In this document: piece by piece, positions 20,375-30,008 of the stretch
Numbering within the stretch: the first letter of the stretch is position 1
Layout: every line of letters starts with the position of its first letter
Origin: Entrophospora sp. SA101
Taxonomy: Eukaryota > Glomeromycota > Glomeromycetes > Entrophosporales > Entrophosporaceae
Direction of reading: 5' to 3'
DNA: 30,008 nucleotides
Assembly (NCBI GenBank): GCA_958430865.1
Contig: CAUDNR010000119.1
Coordinates: forward strand, 2,059 to 32,066
Translations under genes and position numbers: made by a program
The notes under the pieces: model-generated
Told to the model about the DNA's origin: nothing
The model's database searches: none
The model's input: only the letters and a program-made list of their open reading frames with translations

Positions 20375-21277
20375 CTAAAGTATAAATATAAATAAAAATG
20401 CAATAAAGACAGAATAAAAGGCCAATTTGGTACGTTATTATTTAGTCAAGAATTTTGGCTATTGAAAATAAAAATAATTGGTTTATATTTTGATAGTGTA
20501 GAGACCGGTTGATAATAAAACAAAGCATCCGTCCGTACCTTATTATTTTCAATTTTTTATGTTTCTCGTAATTTTAACATTATTTTAATTAATGAAGTTT
20601 TCATTACAGAATATATAAGGATCCATTTGAATGGAATATATAGGATTAATTTACCACAAAAATAATGACATTAAGAATCAAACGGGGCTTTAAGCCTTTT
20701 TCAACATTGTGCCAAAAAAAATTTCAATTAAACAATAATATCACATGATTGATACTGCAGACTGAGTTTCAATTATTCCCCGAGTAGGGATCTATATACG
20801 GAATAGAAAAAATTTATCAGCAATTTATTAATCCGTTTCAACAGTATCATATATTTCTTAATTCTTGCAAAATTATTAATAAGTTTTATTATTCCAAACT
20901 ATTATAATGGGAAAAGGTGTAGAATTAATAATTGATAATAATTCTTTTTTTTTCATATTTTTTTTTTCATTTTGCTGTGCTGTTTCTTTTTGTTCTGTTA
21001 TTAGAATAGAATGCAGGAATTAATAAAAGCTCCTTGCAATAAGATTTCTTTCAACAATATATTCCTTTTTTCTTTTGAAAGATAGCTAAAATTTTTCATT
21101 TTTTCACTCAAAATAACATCATCTTTCAAATTCCTAAAATGGCATCTTGTAAAAAAACTGGCTCTTCCTCAATTCTACTCTAAAACATTGTGATTCAGTA
21201 CTAAAATCAGGTGTTTTTCATGGTCCCAAACTTTCTCTTCCTTAAATCCAATCATATTAAAAAGATTAGATTTAAAT
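20375..21277. other. AT-rich gap, no gene seen (second copy)
   Basis: Equivalent of 2708-3610. No gene was found. Confidence 0.5.
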
Positions 21278-21279
21278 TA

Positions 21280-21627
21280 CAGTTTATTCTATAATGGACC
21301 ATTTGGCATCATAGATAGTAATGATTATATATTAATATAGGACATATAAATTGGGCTTAAATTCTCAGTCCATTATAGCGCAAGATTTATTATAGAAAAA
21401 TTTATGAAGATAAGTATAGTTTACTTTCTCTATAATGAAATTTTTGCAATTTCTTGCTGCAATTTCCCAATGATGTTGAGAAGGTACTGGAAGAATCGTG
21501 GATTTATTGAATTCTTCCAATATTGCATCAAGGCCTTGATGTTGATTCCAAAATTCAGAAATCTCTGTACTATTTGATTATCATCACTATCACTATCATT
21601 ATCAGTGATATTCTTTGTCTTCTTCAT
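21280..21627 (-). mobile_element. Tigger/pogo-like 3' remnant, second copy
   Basis: Equivalent of 3613-3960, with the same terminal ccattatag...actgTA block. It gives no extra information about the missing part. Confidence 0.45.
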
Positions 21628-22114
21628 TATTGTTATCCTATTTCACCTCTTAATTCTTTTCCTTATTAACCAAAGGTTATTTTCATTGGTGGAATTTTTT
21701 ATAATTGAAGCAACAATTCTTTTCTCATCAGGTGCTCACTCACTACCATTTCATTGAAAAAAAAATTTGAGTCCTGCTCACATAAGTCTTCGCATAAGCC
21801 CTAAACATTATTATTATTATTATTATTATTATTTTAAGCAATATTATTCATGCACATTGTATAATTATATATATATATGTTTTATTAAATAATAACAAAA
21901 ATAATAAAAATATAATAATCAAATCAAATTTTTTTATTGTAAAACTAATGATGGGATGATGTATTTAATCAAAAAAAATTTTTTCACTATTAATCAATTA
22001 AAAACAAAATGTCATTAAATTGATCAAATTAAAAAAATTAATACTTAATTAACTTGCTACCAAAAAAATGAAAAAGAATCACAACTATGTGGATGATGTA
22101 GCAGTTATGGTGAT

Positions 22115-23143
22115 TTAAGCCTTATCAGTAGTAGTGGTGGTGGCAGTAGCAGCTGAATCTGTAGTAGTTATAGTAGCTGTACTATCTATAGTGGTTGCAG
22201 TGGCTGTAGTGGTGGCAGTGGCTGTAGTGGTGGCAGTGGCTGTAGTGGCTGTAGTGGCTGCAGTGGCTGCAGTGGCTGCAGTGGCTGCAGTGGCTGTAGT
22301 GGTTGTAGCGGTTTCAGTAGCTGTAGTAGCTGGTGTTGTTGATGACACTTCTGCTTCTTTATCATCTTCATCTTTCTTTTCACTTGTAGCTTCAAAATTT
22401 TCAACTAATTCTGGAATGTCATCATCATCTACTGAACCAGTAGCACCACCACTACCACTGCCACCAACAATATCACCTTGTGCACCTTGAGATGATAAAT
22501 TGAGATGATAAGATTCTGCCAATTTACGAAGTGATGCAAGGGAGTCTGGTCCTAGTTGGTTCAAAATTCCTGGTACCAATTCTGTAAGATCCTTTTCTTC
22601 ACCATGACCATTAATTACAAATGTATTTGAATGAACTGATGCTTGAACTAATAATTATTTATTTATTTTTAATTAATTTTAGTAGGAAGAGAATTTAGTG
22701 TTTTATAAATTGATAATGATGATAATTATAAATGATGATAATGATGATAATTATAAATGATGATAAATGATGGATATTAAATAATGAATGATGATCATAA
22801 TATTGATAACAGTATAATCATAATAATATTAACTTTCATTACCTTTTGGATTAGTAAAATGGATAACAGATCCATCTTCTTTAAACATATTTACTTCTTC
22901 AATTGTTGGAATTGCTTGAACATTAAGTTTCTTGAGTGTAGACTGTAGTTTTTTATCATCATTATTAACAGTTTTATATACCTTTTTAACCTTACGTCTT
23001 GGTGTTCCTTTACCACCTATCAATAAACTAATAATAATTGATTATTTTGTTCAGAAAATTTTTTTCCATCTTGAAAATATAAAATAAATTTTTTTACCAA
23101 TCCGAACTTGTGCTTGAAGCTTGGCAAGTTTTTCAGGATTCAT
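22115..23143 (-). CDS. EGD1: NAC subunit beta, second copy
   Basis: Model complement(join(22115..22647, 22843..23016, 23098..23143)), 250 aa, identical to the first copy, including the unchanged repeat number in the Thr/Ala tail. An unstable repeat of this kind would be among the first places to diverge. Confidence 0.93.
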
Positions 23144-23157
23144 ATCTATCTATATGC

Positions 23158-23190
<33 letters not shown>

Positions 23191-23427
23191 TGTTATTTCT
23201 TGCCTCACCAAACTCTTAATATTTTATTATATTTTATATATACAACTTTGTACATATATAGGTAAAAACATATACAGAACAGATATTTTAAAAAGATAAT
23301 TAAAAAATTCTAAAGTATTAGATTGAGATAGATGATTGGTTAAAATTTTAAAAGAATCAATTTCCAGATTTTTTTTTCCAAAAAAAAAAACATCATAATT
23401 TAATTTTTTTTAATATATATTTACAAA
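23144..23427. promoter_or_regulatory. Shared NAC-beta/RPL28 promoter, second copy
   Basis: Equivalent of 5477-5760, with the same (TAA)n length and the same poly(A) and poly(T) runs. Confidence 0.5.
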
Positions 23428-24154
23428 ATGGTAATTTATTATTAATGCATTTGTTATTTAAATGAATCAAATTCATATTAATTTGATTGATTATTAATAC
23501 GTTATCTAGCCTACAAGACTTAAAAAGAATAGAAAAAAGCGTGGTCATGTTTCTGCAGGACATGGTCGAATTGGTAAATGAACAAAATCAAAAAATTGAG
23601 CTTTTTTTCTCTCCCTATAATATATGTATATATATATATATATATGCTCATCAACCAATTAATCAATACTTCCTTGCCAAAAAAAAATAATTACATGAAG
23701 GTAAACACCGTAAACATCCGGGTGGTAGAGGTTTAGCAGGTGGTCTACATCATCATCGTACCAACATGGATAAATATCATCCTGGTTATTATGGTAAAGT
23801 CGGTATGAGACATTTTCATATGACTCGTAATCAATCCTATTGTCCAACTGTCAACTTGGATAAATTATGGACTTTGGTGTCAGAACAAACAAGGAAAATC
23901 TATGCTACTAAGAAGGATAATAATCTTGTACCTGTGATTGATACTCTGAGAGCAGTAAGTTTATTTGTATATATTTGTTATGCACGTATTTATATTTAAT
24001 TATGCTAATATTAATTAACAAATAGGGATACGGTAAAGTTTTGGGTAAAGGTCGTTTACCTGATCAACCAGTTATTATTAAAGCACGTTATGTTTCTAGA
24101 CGTGCAGAAGAAAAAATAAAAAAAGTTGGTGGTATTGTTCAATTAATTACATAA
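23428..24154 (+). CDS. RPL28: 60S ribosomal protein uL15, second copy
   Basis: Model join(23428..23430, 23510..23573, 23701..23954, 24026..24154), 149 aa, identical to the first copy. The ATG-only first exon and the TA run inside intron 2 are preserved. Confidence 0.95.
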
Positions 24155-25266
24155 TAAAAAAAAAACAATGATTTTTCAAAAAAATTATATATATAAGTTG
24201 TTTAAAATAAAATTTATTTTATATCAAAATTAACATGTTTATTTCTCATACAAAAACTATGTAAAATGTTATTGATAATGGTTTGTCTAAATGATCTTTG
24301 TGATGTATCTTGTTTACTTCATCAATAAGATAACCTGGTATTGCTATAATGGAAAACGTAATCTATAGTTCAACAAAGGATATCTCCCTCCTCACTTTTC
24401 TTTGGTTTCTTCTTTGGCTGGCTTCTTTTTTATTAAAAATCTAGTGGATATTCAAGTGATTAATATATTGAATTTTCAATCACACAACAAATGAACTGTC
24501 AACATTTTCTTTTAATTAATTGTTGCACAACACGTCAAAACAATATTTTAATTGATCATGCCAAAAATACAAAAAGAAAAAGAAAAAAGAGGTATTAATA
24601 AGTTAAGTGCAGCAATTAGATGATCATCAGATTCTGGTAGTTTGGTTAGGTATCAAAAAATGGCAGAATCAAAATCAACAACAAATAATGACACATTATT
24701 GACTTCAAAATGGTTGAAAAGAAAAAAATTAGACGAATTAGGTGAATATATTTTTATAATGCAGTTTAGATTATAACACATATACACACTATTAACTTAA
24801 AAAAATTGTTTAATCAATCATTATTTTGAATATTTATTAAATATAAGAAAGGTATATGTACTATGGAAGAGGATGAAGTATTATATGCAGCATTAAATAA
24901 ATATAAAATTATAGGCTGCTATTATTATATATAGGTTTATTATTATAGAGAGATGCATATTTATATTTATATATTTATGTAACTAAACAATTTGACTGAT
25001 AATGAACTTCACAAGTTAATATATGGAACTACACCAGCTGAGCATAAAGGTTTCTGGTGCGAAATTAGTAAATCATATATGTATTATTGTTATATATTTA
25101 TATATAATGTAATATATTATTGCTAAATATAATACTTGTGGATTAAAAGCAACTCCATAAGTAACAAGGCCACTAAAAAATGTGTGTATACTTACATGAG
25201 AGATGGTGTTGATTAAAATATACAATTCAAGATTCCACCTGATATTATTATAATCATTTCTATCTA
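24155..25266. other. Unassigned stretch, second copy
   Basis: Equivalent of 6488-7599, with the same unjoined exon-like pieces. No family was recognised. Confidence 0.3.
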
Positions 25267-25395
25267 AAGACTAGTGCCGTAAATTATGATGATGGTAGTA
25301 ATTGTATTTACGGCATATAAAAAGTGGTTGCAATTACCTTTGCGACCACTTTTGCAACCATACTTTTTCCTTTTTTGGATTACGGCACTAGTCTT
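25267..25395. mobile_element. 129-bp MITE, second copy at the block edge
   Basis: Same element as 7600-7728. TA is present on both sides (25265-25266, 25396-25397) and the left flank has atttctatc. The right flank is gtatactca, so the 9-bp flanking repeat of the first copy is absent here. The right terminal repeat supplies the last two codons and stop of the orphan-family gene that ends at 25388. Confidence 0.88.
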
Positions 25396-26711
25396 TAGTA
25401 TACTCAATGCATTGAAATCCTAATATTTCAATATCTGCACCTTTAGCTATGGATGAGACCATACAATCCTTCATAAAAGTACCTAACCGGATCAAATCAT
25501 TTGAATTTTTGAAAACGTTATTTCTTTCAGAAGGTGGACTTACTTCTCCAACAAAAATCACTGAATCAACTTGTTGTTGATGTATTAAAGAAACTGTGAA
25601 ATCAGGCTGCTTTGCTCTACTGGCTAAGTTTCTTATTTTGCTTTCATGTAATTCAGTATTAGGCCATTGTACTAAGGTCTTGTCTGGATCATGAAAAAGT
25701 CCTTTCATTATCCTGTCCAGATTATTTGTAATTAATGTGATTTCACTGGGATTTTTGAAGTAGGCAATGTTCTTAGAAGATCCAATATAATAAAACCAAG
25801 ATTGTCTTTTATAATTTTTTCTTTCAAAAGTTGCTCGCATAGCCAATTGACGGCTACATCTCTGGAATCATTTTTACCCATTTCGATTGCTTTCCTAAAA
25901 ATATAAACAGGTTTATCAGCCAATACTATTTTTGGAAGCATTGATGTTTGTTGTAGATGCAGTTCTTCTAATAACGTAATGCCAAATGATCTTATTATTG
26001 TTTTGGAATAAGAATTGGGAATAAGCAATAGGATGTATGATAATGATAATATTTCGTAAGTATTTGATTCAACAAGCAGTTGTTTCTCTTTTCCAATTTT
26101 TAATGAGACATCCCGATATGTTTCTAATAATGTTTTGATGTTGATTCCATTTATCTTGAGTTCGTATCTCATTTTATCTGAAATCAATTAATATATATAA
26201 ATAACACTAATAAATAAATAATACTAAAATCATATAATAATAAACACACCAGATTTATTTTTATTAGAAGAGCTTTGTTGTGATGGTTGAGTTGGTGAAG
26301 GGCTCAGTGAGTTTGATCTGTTTGGTTCACGTATATGAGGAGATGAAGATCCCATTAAAGAAGCAGTATTGGAAGCAGTAGTAGGAGGTGGCAAATTTTG
26401 TTGTTGTTGTTGAGATTTTGGGGGATGTGGAGGTGGAGATATAGATCTGGCAGAGTCACGAGTATCAATGTTTTCAACATCTTTTAGTGGTATCCGACTG
26501 AATAAAAATACATAATAAAAGAAAGAATATATAGTTAATTAGAGTGACGACTAGTTGCAATCACCACCACCATTCTTATAATAAACTAGAGTGATGGCAA
26601 GTGGCAGGCGATAACCACCACCATTCTTTTGATAAACACTTACTCAGCTAATGCCTCTCCATGATTTTCTTGTTGTTGTCTTTTTTGCTTTTTTTGTTTC
26701 GTAATATGCAT
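25388..26711 (-). pseudogene. Orphan Glomeromycotina-type family protein, 3'-truncated
   Basis: Exons: 26711-26644 (MHITKQKKQKR...), 26497-26250 (Pro/Ser/Gln-rich, SISPPPHPPKSQQQQQ), then from 26177 (DKMRYELKINGINIKTLL, YEILSLSYILLL, VAVNWLCEQLLKEK). The two GT-AG introns and phases agree. Around 25770-25840 the reading must shift frame to continue as NIAYFKNPSEITLITNNLDR, GLFHDPDKTLVQWPNTEL, KQPDFTVSLIHQQ, FVGEVSPPSE and DLIRLGTFMKDC. It ends QCIEYT-KD-stop, the last codons lying in the MITE terminal repeat; I recall relatives continuing well beyond this point. The PDFTVS...GEV spacing faintly resembles a PD-(D/E)XK nuclease core, but no EXK lysine is in place. Function is unknown. A short unspliced intron instead of a frameshift cannot be excluded. 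Confidence 0.6.
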
Positions 26712-27240
26712 TTTAAAAATAAAAGAAAAAAGTTTATTATTTGATCGACAAAAACCAAAAACAAACATGTCTAATTATTTATGCTATTGGTTTTTTTTTT
26801 TGGAGGACAGACGCGAATTGATTTTTTTTTTTTTTTTTTTTTTGGAAAAACAATTTATTTTTTGACAGAGTCCAAGATGACAAAACGTGAGTGTTGTTGT
26901 TTGGTTTGGTTTGGTTCTCCTAAAGAATATGTGTTGATAACTAACCAGAGGTACTTTTTTTTACTTGTAATGATATTTTTATTTTATATAAATATTTTAA
27001 TTGGAATCAAACGTGGAGCAGATCTTGCTGGGTAATTACAAGATTTTCATTGATAATATTTTACTTTTCATAATCAATAATATTAATAATATTATTATAA
27101 TTACAAGATGTCAAGGCAGCACACTGTTGAAAAAGAAACATTTAAAATATGCGATGTTTGATTATTCGGAAATTGGCAGACATTGAAGCACACACACTGC
27201 CTTGAACACTTTACAGTCATTCTCACATCTTCCTTGTGTA
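26712..27240. other. Upstream spacer, no gene seen
   Basis: Homopolymer T runs (about 26789-26799 and 26822-26843) make the plus-strand ORF at 26781-27035 a poly-Phe artefact. No protein motif was recognised. Confidence 0.45.
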
Positions 27241-27621
27241 CACAAGGCTAATCTGACTTGCGACGCCCGATGATATGATGATGCAACAAAATTCCAGGGG
27301 GGTGTCGCTCTGCCCTGGAGCTGCATCAAGACTGCATCATTGTCAATGACGCTTTCACTAATCTTCCCAGATCAGAGATGGCCACTGCCATGTTGGCCGA
27401 AAAGTTGTCTACCTCTGGATAAAAATGGTACTGTGACCAACAAGCTTGCAACTCTGGAGGAATATCAAGAGAATCTGCAAAATAAAATGGGTTGGATTTT
27501 GTTTGGTATGTTATAAATTAATCATTTTCCCAAATTCTCTGCTTCTCTTTGATTTTATTTTACCAACTGAATTTGTTTTTTGAATGGGGTAGGGTTGTTG
27601 GTGAGTAAGCATGCCACCAAT

Positions 27622-27674
27622 AAGACAGCAACCCAGGCTCAGAATTCAGAGAAAATCCAAGACAGCAACCCAGG
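27622..27674. repeat. 16-bp direct repeat pair
   Basis: aagacagcaacccagg occurs at 27622-27637 and 27659-27674, 37 bp start to start. Origin unknown. Confidence 0.9.
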
Positions 27675-27847
27675 TTACAACCTCCTGAGTTGCGGAATTT
27701 CATACCAATTGCAGATACCAACTTTATTCTAGAGAGGTATATAACACAAATGTCGATCCTCATCAATGATCAATGCTCATATGGAAACAGCCAAGCCTGG
27801 TCTGAGGGGAAGATAAGAAAAGTTTTGCCCACCTTGAAAACCTTCTG

Positions 27848-27919
27848 ACATGTGGGGGCCTTCACCTGTGGGAAAAATCCCACAGTTATGGAGGTGTGTG
27901 AAAGCACCCAACCACATGT
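27848..27919. repeat. 72-nt imperfect foldback
   Basis: The outer arms acatgtgg (27848-27855) and ccacatgt (27912-27919) are perfect. The inner hairpin CTGTGGGA-aaaa-TCCCACAG (27866-27885) is also perfect. Between them, ccttcac can pair with gtgtgaaag, with bulges. It could be a small foldback transposon core or a structured RNA; nothing decides between them. Confidence 0.7.
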
Positions 27920-28849
27920 TTGTGATAGGAAAATTTTTAATTAAATCTGACACCTGTGATCAACATCAGATTTATTATTTATAAGGAAAAGTAATTTGTT
28001 TTTGTGAACCCCAGAGATCTGGGTAGATACACATTATTAAAAATTTCATTTATGCATGGCCTTGGTGTTATTACTATCTGGGTGATGCAATTGTTTGTTA
28101 TGTCAATGATGATATCAAATGTATTGAATAATCATTGTGATGAATATGGAAACAAAGGAATTCACACATGAGGAAAGTATTAAATAGCAATATTGTATCT
28201 TTATTTTAACCAAGATATATAATTAATTATATAGAAAAATACAAGATAAAAAAATTGCCAGAGTGATTGCATGGAATCCAAGGCTGGAACAATCACACCA
28301 TTACATGTTCCAAGGTCAATCAAGCAATTATTTGAATCCATTGGTGCACTTATTGAAGGGGATTAGGTTTGTATGCAATTTAAAAATTTTTTATGTTAAT
28401 TTAGAGTTCCATTTTTCTTTGCTCTTGTAGTTTGCATTTTACAATTCAAGTTATTTACCTTAATGTAATTATCATTATCAAATTAATTTTTAAGTTTCAA
28501 AAATTGATTATTTTGAAAAATATAATTTTTATACATTTGTAAGAATTACTTTTCAACAGGATAAATTTTAAGTATTTTTGAATAGGTACTTTAATTATTG
28601 TAAAAATACAAATTACCTTTATTTCTTAGAGGATAATCCTTTCTATGTTAAAAATACATAATAATATATAAATAATAAAAATACAAATAAATTATAATTA
28701 ACCTTATTGTTATAATCTATTCAGAAGATATTTAATTACATTGATTCATCTAAGTTTAATTCCATTCATATACTTTCCTTCAACTTTAAAACAATTATAA
28801 AAAACTACAAAGTGAACATAAAATTATAAAATAATATATATAGGGATAA

Positions 28850-30008
28850 GTGTATATGAAAATTAATAATAAATATAATGGTTCTAATGAATATCAAAAG
28901 GCCATTGATTTTTTAGAAAAAGGCTGTGGTTGTGGATGCTCTTCAAGAATTCCCAAGGAACAATTTGCAGAATTAAGGGAATCTTTTCAAGCTCTTTCTA
29001 AAGTAGAACAAGACATATTCTTAATGGCCCAACTTAAGGCAATGGATGGTGGATCAATAAGTACTAGTAGACGCCTTAAAAAGAAAACCAGATCTAATAA
29101 AAGAACTTTCTATCAATGGGATCACAATACACTCCTTTGTCAAGAAACTTATCTCAATATGTTAGGAATTGGTAGGACTTATTTTGAAAATATTAGAAAT
29201 CATCTGATAAACAATGGTCTCCTGCCAAGAATTCATGGTAATATTAAAAGGATGCCTCAATGGAAAACTAAGATGGTGATTGATAAAAATGTTGCTGAAG
29301 TAGTAAAAAATTTTCTGGAAAATTATGCTGAAGTCCATGGATTACCAAGTCCAGGAAGAAATGTCAATAGAATATCCCAGTCAGTTATATTTTTACCAGC
29401 TGAAATGAGTTATAAATCAGTACATAGAGACTTTTTGGCTGGTTTAGAAGAAAATAACAAATTAAAATCCTTAAAATATGATGCATTCAGAAAATTATGA
29501 CATCAATTGACACCAGAGATTCAAATTATGAGTCAAGAACTGACTTGTATGATACTTGCCAGCATTTTAGAGTTGGTTTACATTTTAATGCTCGCCAAGA
29601 GGAAGAAGCTAAAGATTTACTTAAAAGATTTAAAGAACATCCAGTGTTAAAAATTCAGTGCGGGGAATGTGGGGGTGTAACATTACACACCAATCAACCT
29701 TTTAATTTTTGAGATAGTTTCTAAATTTGTACTGGTTACACAACGAAATTTCAACACTGAGAACATCTATCCAAGGCCAAACTAGAAAGAAATTATTATA
29801 ATAAAAACACCAAATTAGCAGAAGAACAAAGAAAACTAGTTGATCAACATTATTCCAAGGGTAAAACACAATATTGTAGTATTGATGCTACTGCTCATTA
29901 CAGTTATGATTGAGCCCAAAATGTTCATGTACCACATTTAGATCAACAAGTAAGTAAAATCTATTATCTTAGTCCATGTAAAGTTCATTTATTTGGTATT
30001 CAAGATGA
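28850..30008 (+). pseudogene. Transposase-like multi-copy protein, broken and window-truncated
   Basis: From 28856 the reading has a CGCGC cluster, LSKVEQDIFLMAQLKAM, YLNMLGIGRTYFENIRNHL, GLLPRIHGNIKRMP, NYAEVHGLPSPGRNV and a run to YDAFRKL, then TGA at 29498-29500 where I expect Trp. It resumes in frame for about ten codons and shifts near 29533 to RTDLYDTCQHFRVGLHF. It is split by a MITE at 29642-29759, resumes as EEQRKLVDQHYSKGKTQY and SIDATAHYSYD, then TGA at 29911-29913, then QNVHVPHLDQQ and LSPCKVHLFGI to the window end. I recall this domain order from a transposon-like family in Rhizophagus and cnidarians, without an established name. Confidence 0.6.
29642..29759. mobile_element. 118-bp hAT-type MITE, copy 2
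   Basis: It starts CAGTGTTAAAAATTCAG and ends CGAAATTTCAACACTG, flanked by a perfect 8-bp duplication agaacatc (29634-29641 and 29760-29767). It is the reverse orientation of the copy at 9967-10084, equal in length, with many differences in the 5' third. It supplies the last residues of the plus-strand ORF that ends at 29712; removing it restores the surrounding reading frame across KEH. Confidence 0.94.

Larger units (their letters stand above)
17668..25397. repeat. 7.7-kb duplicated block, copy A2
   Basis: It is identical to 1-7730 by eye except A at 18041. The left end abuts the gap. The right end is the MITE end plus TA; beyond it the sequence is gtatactcaatgc, with no resemblance to the A1 flank. 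Base-for-base equality in homopolymers and microsatellites argues for a false duplication or an extremely recent one. Confidence 0.97.
27241..28849. other. Gene-poor region with GC-richer patches
   Basis: GC-richer patches at about 27260-27420 and 27600-27720 differ from the surroundings, but no frame gives a recognisable protein. It contains a direct-repeat pair and a foldback listed separately. From about 28380 to 28850 it is plain AT-rich sequence. Confidence 0.4.

Noticed and set aside
26781..27035. ORF with a poly-Phe run
   Set aside because: It arises from T homopolymers, with no motif or splice context.
207..29913. TGA read as Trp (altered genetic code), since the four intact gene types all stop with TAA
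   Set aside because: TAG also occupies expected Trp positions, the affected genes have frameshifts and truncations as well, and intact genes use TGG for Trp.

Overview
This is a eukaryotic nuclear window, very AT-rich, with short GT-AG introns and dense transposon debris. Three multi-copy families look like those expanded in arbuscular mycorrhizal fungi (Glomeromycotina, Rhizophagus-like): a kinase with a Cys-rich N-terminus, Tigger-type transposases, and an orphan 'PDFTVS...GEVSPPS' family. The genus is an inference from recalled family features; no search was run.

Layout. (A1) 1-7730 holds a minus-strand kinase pseudogene, an intact uroporphyrinogen-III synthase gene (HEM4), a truncated PRP28/DDX23 helicase pseudogene, a Tigger-like 3' remnant, and a divergent pair of intact genes: NAC-beta (minus) and ribosomal protein uL15/RPL28 (plus). 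It ends in a 129-bp MITE. (B) 7731-17654 is single copy. It holds a broken Tigger-like transposase interrupted by a 118-bp hAT-type MITE, a hAT transposase relic, a Tc1-like DDE fragment, a complete ten-exon NUP88/NUP82-type nucleoporin gene, a second partial Tigger copy and the end of another hAT-like element. A 10-N assembly gap follows. (A2) 17668-25397 repeats A1 at a constant offset of 17667. I saw one substitution (374/18041), no length change even in microsatellites, and identical translations. (C) 25398-30008 holds a frameshifted, 3'-truncated gene of the orphan family, a gene-poor stretch with a foldback structure, and a transposase-like pseudogene with a second 118-bp hAT MITE.

Interpretation. 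The four intact genes are housekeeping: haem synthesis, cotranslational protein handling, the ribosome and the nuclear pore. Everything else is transposon-derived or decayed. The A1/A2 duplication is bounded on the left by the N gap and on the right exactly by a MITE end. In A1 the MITE keeps a matching 9-bp flanking repeat, but in A2 it does not. A misjoin or false haplotype duplication is therefore at least as likely as a true segmental duplication. I found no convincing new multi-gene system. The most informative signals are the MITE-bounded duplication, two hAT MITEs with perfect 8-bp target duplications (one with its empty site in the same window), and internal stops in pseudogenes that fall at expected tryptophan codons.
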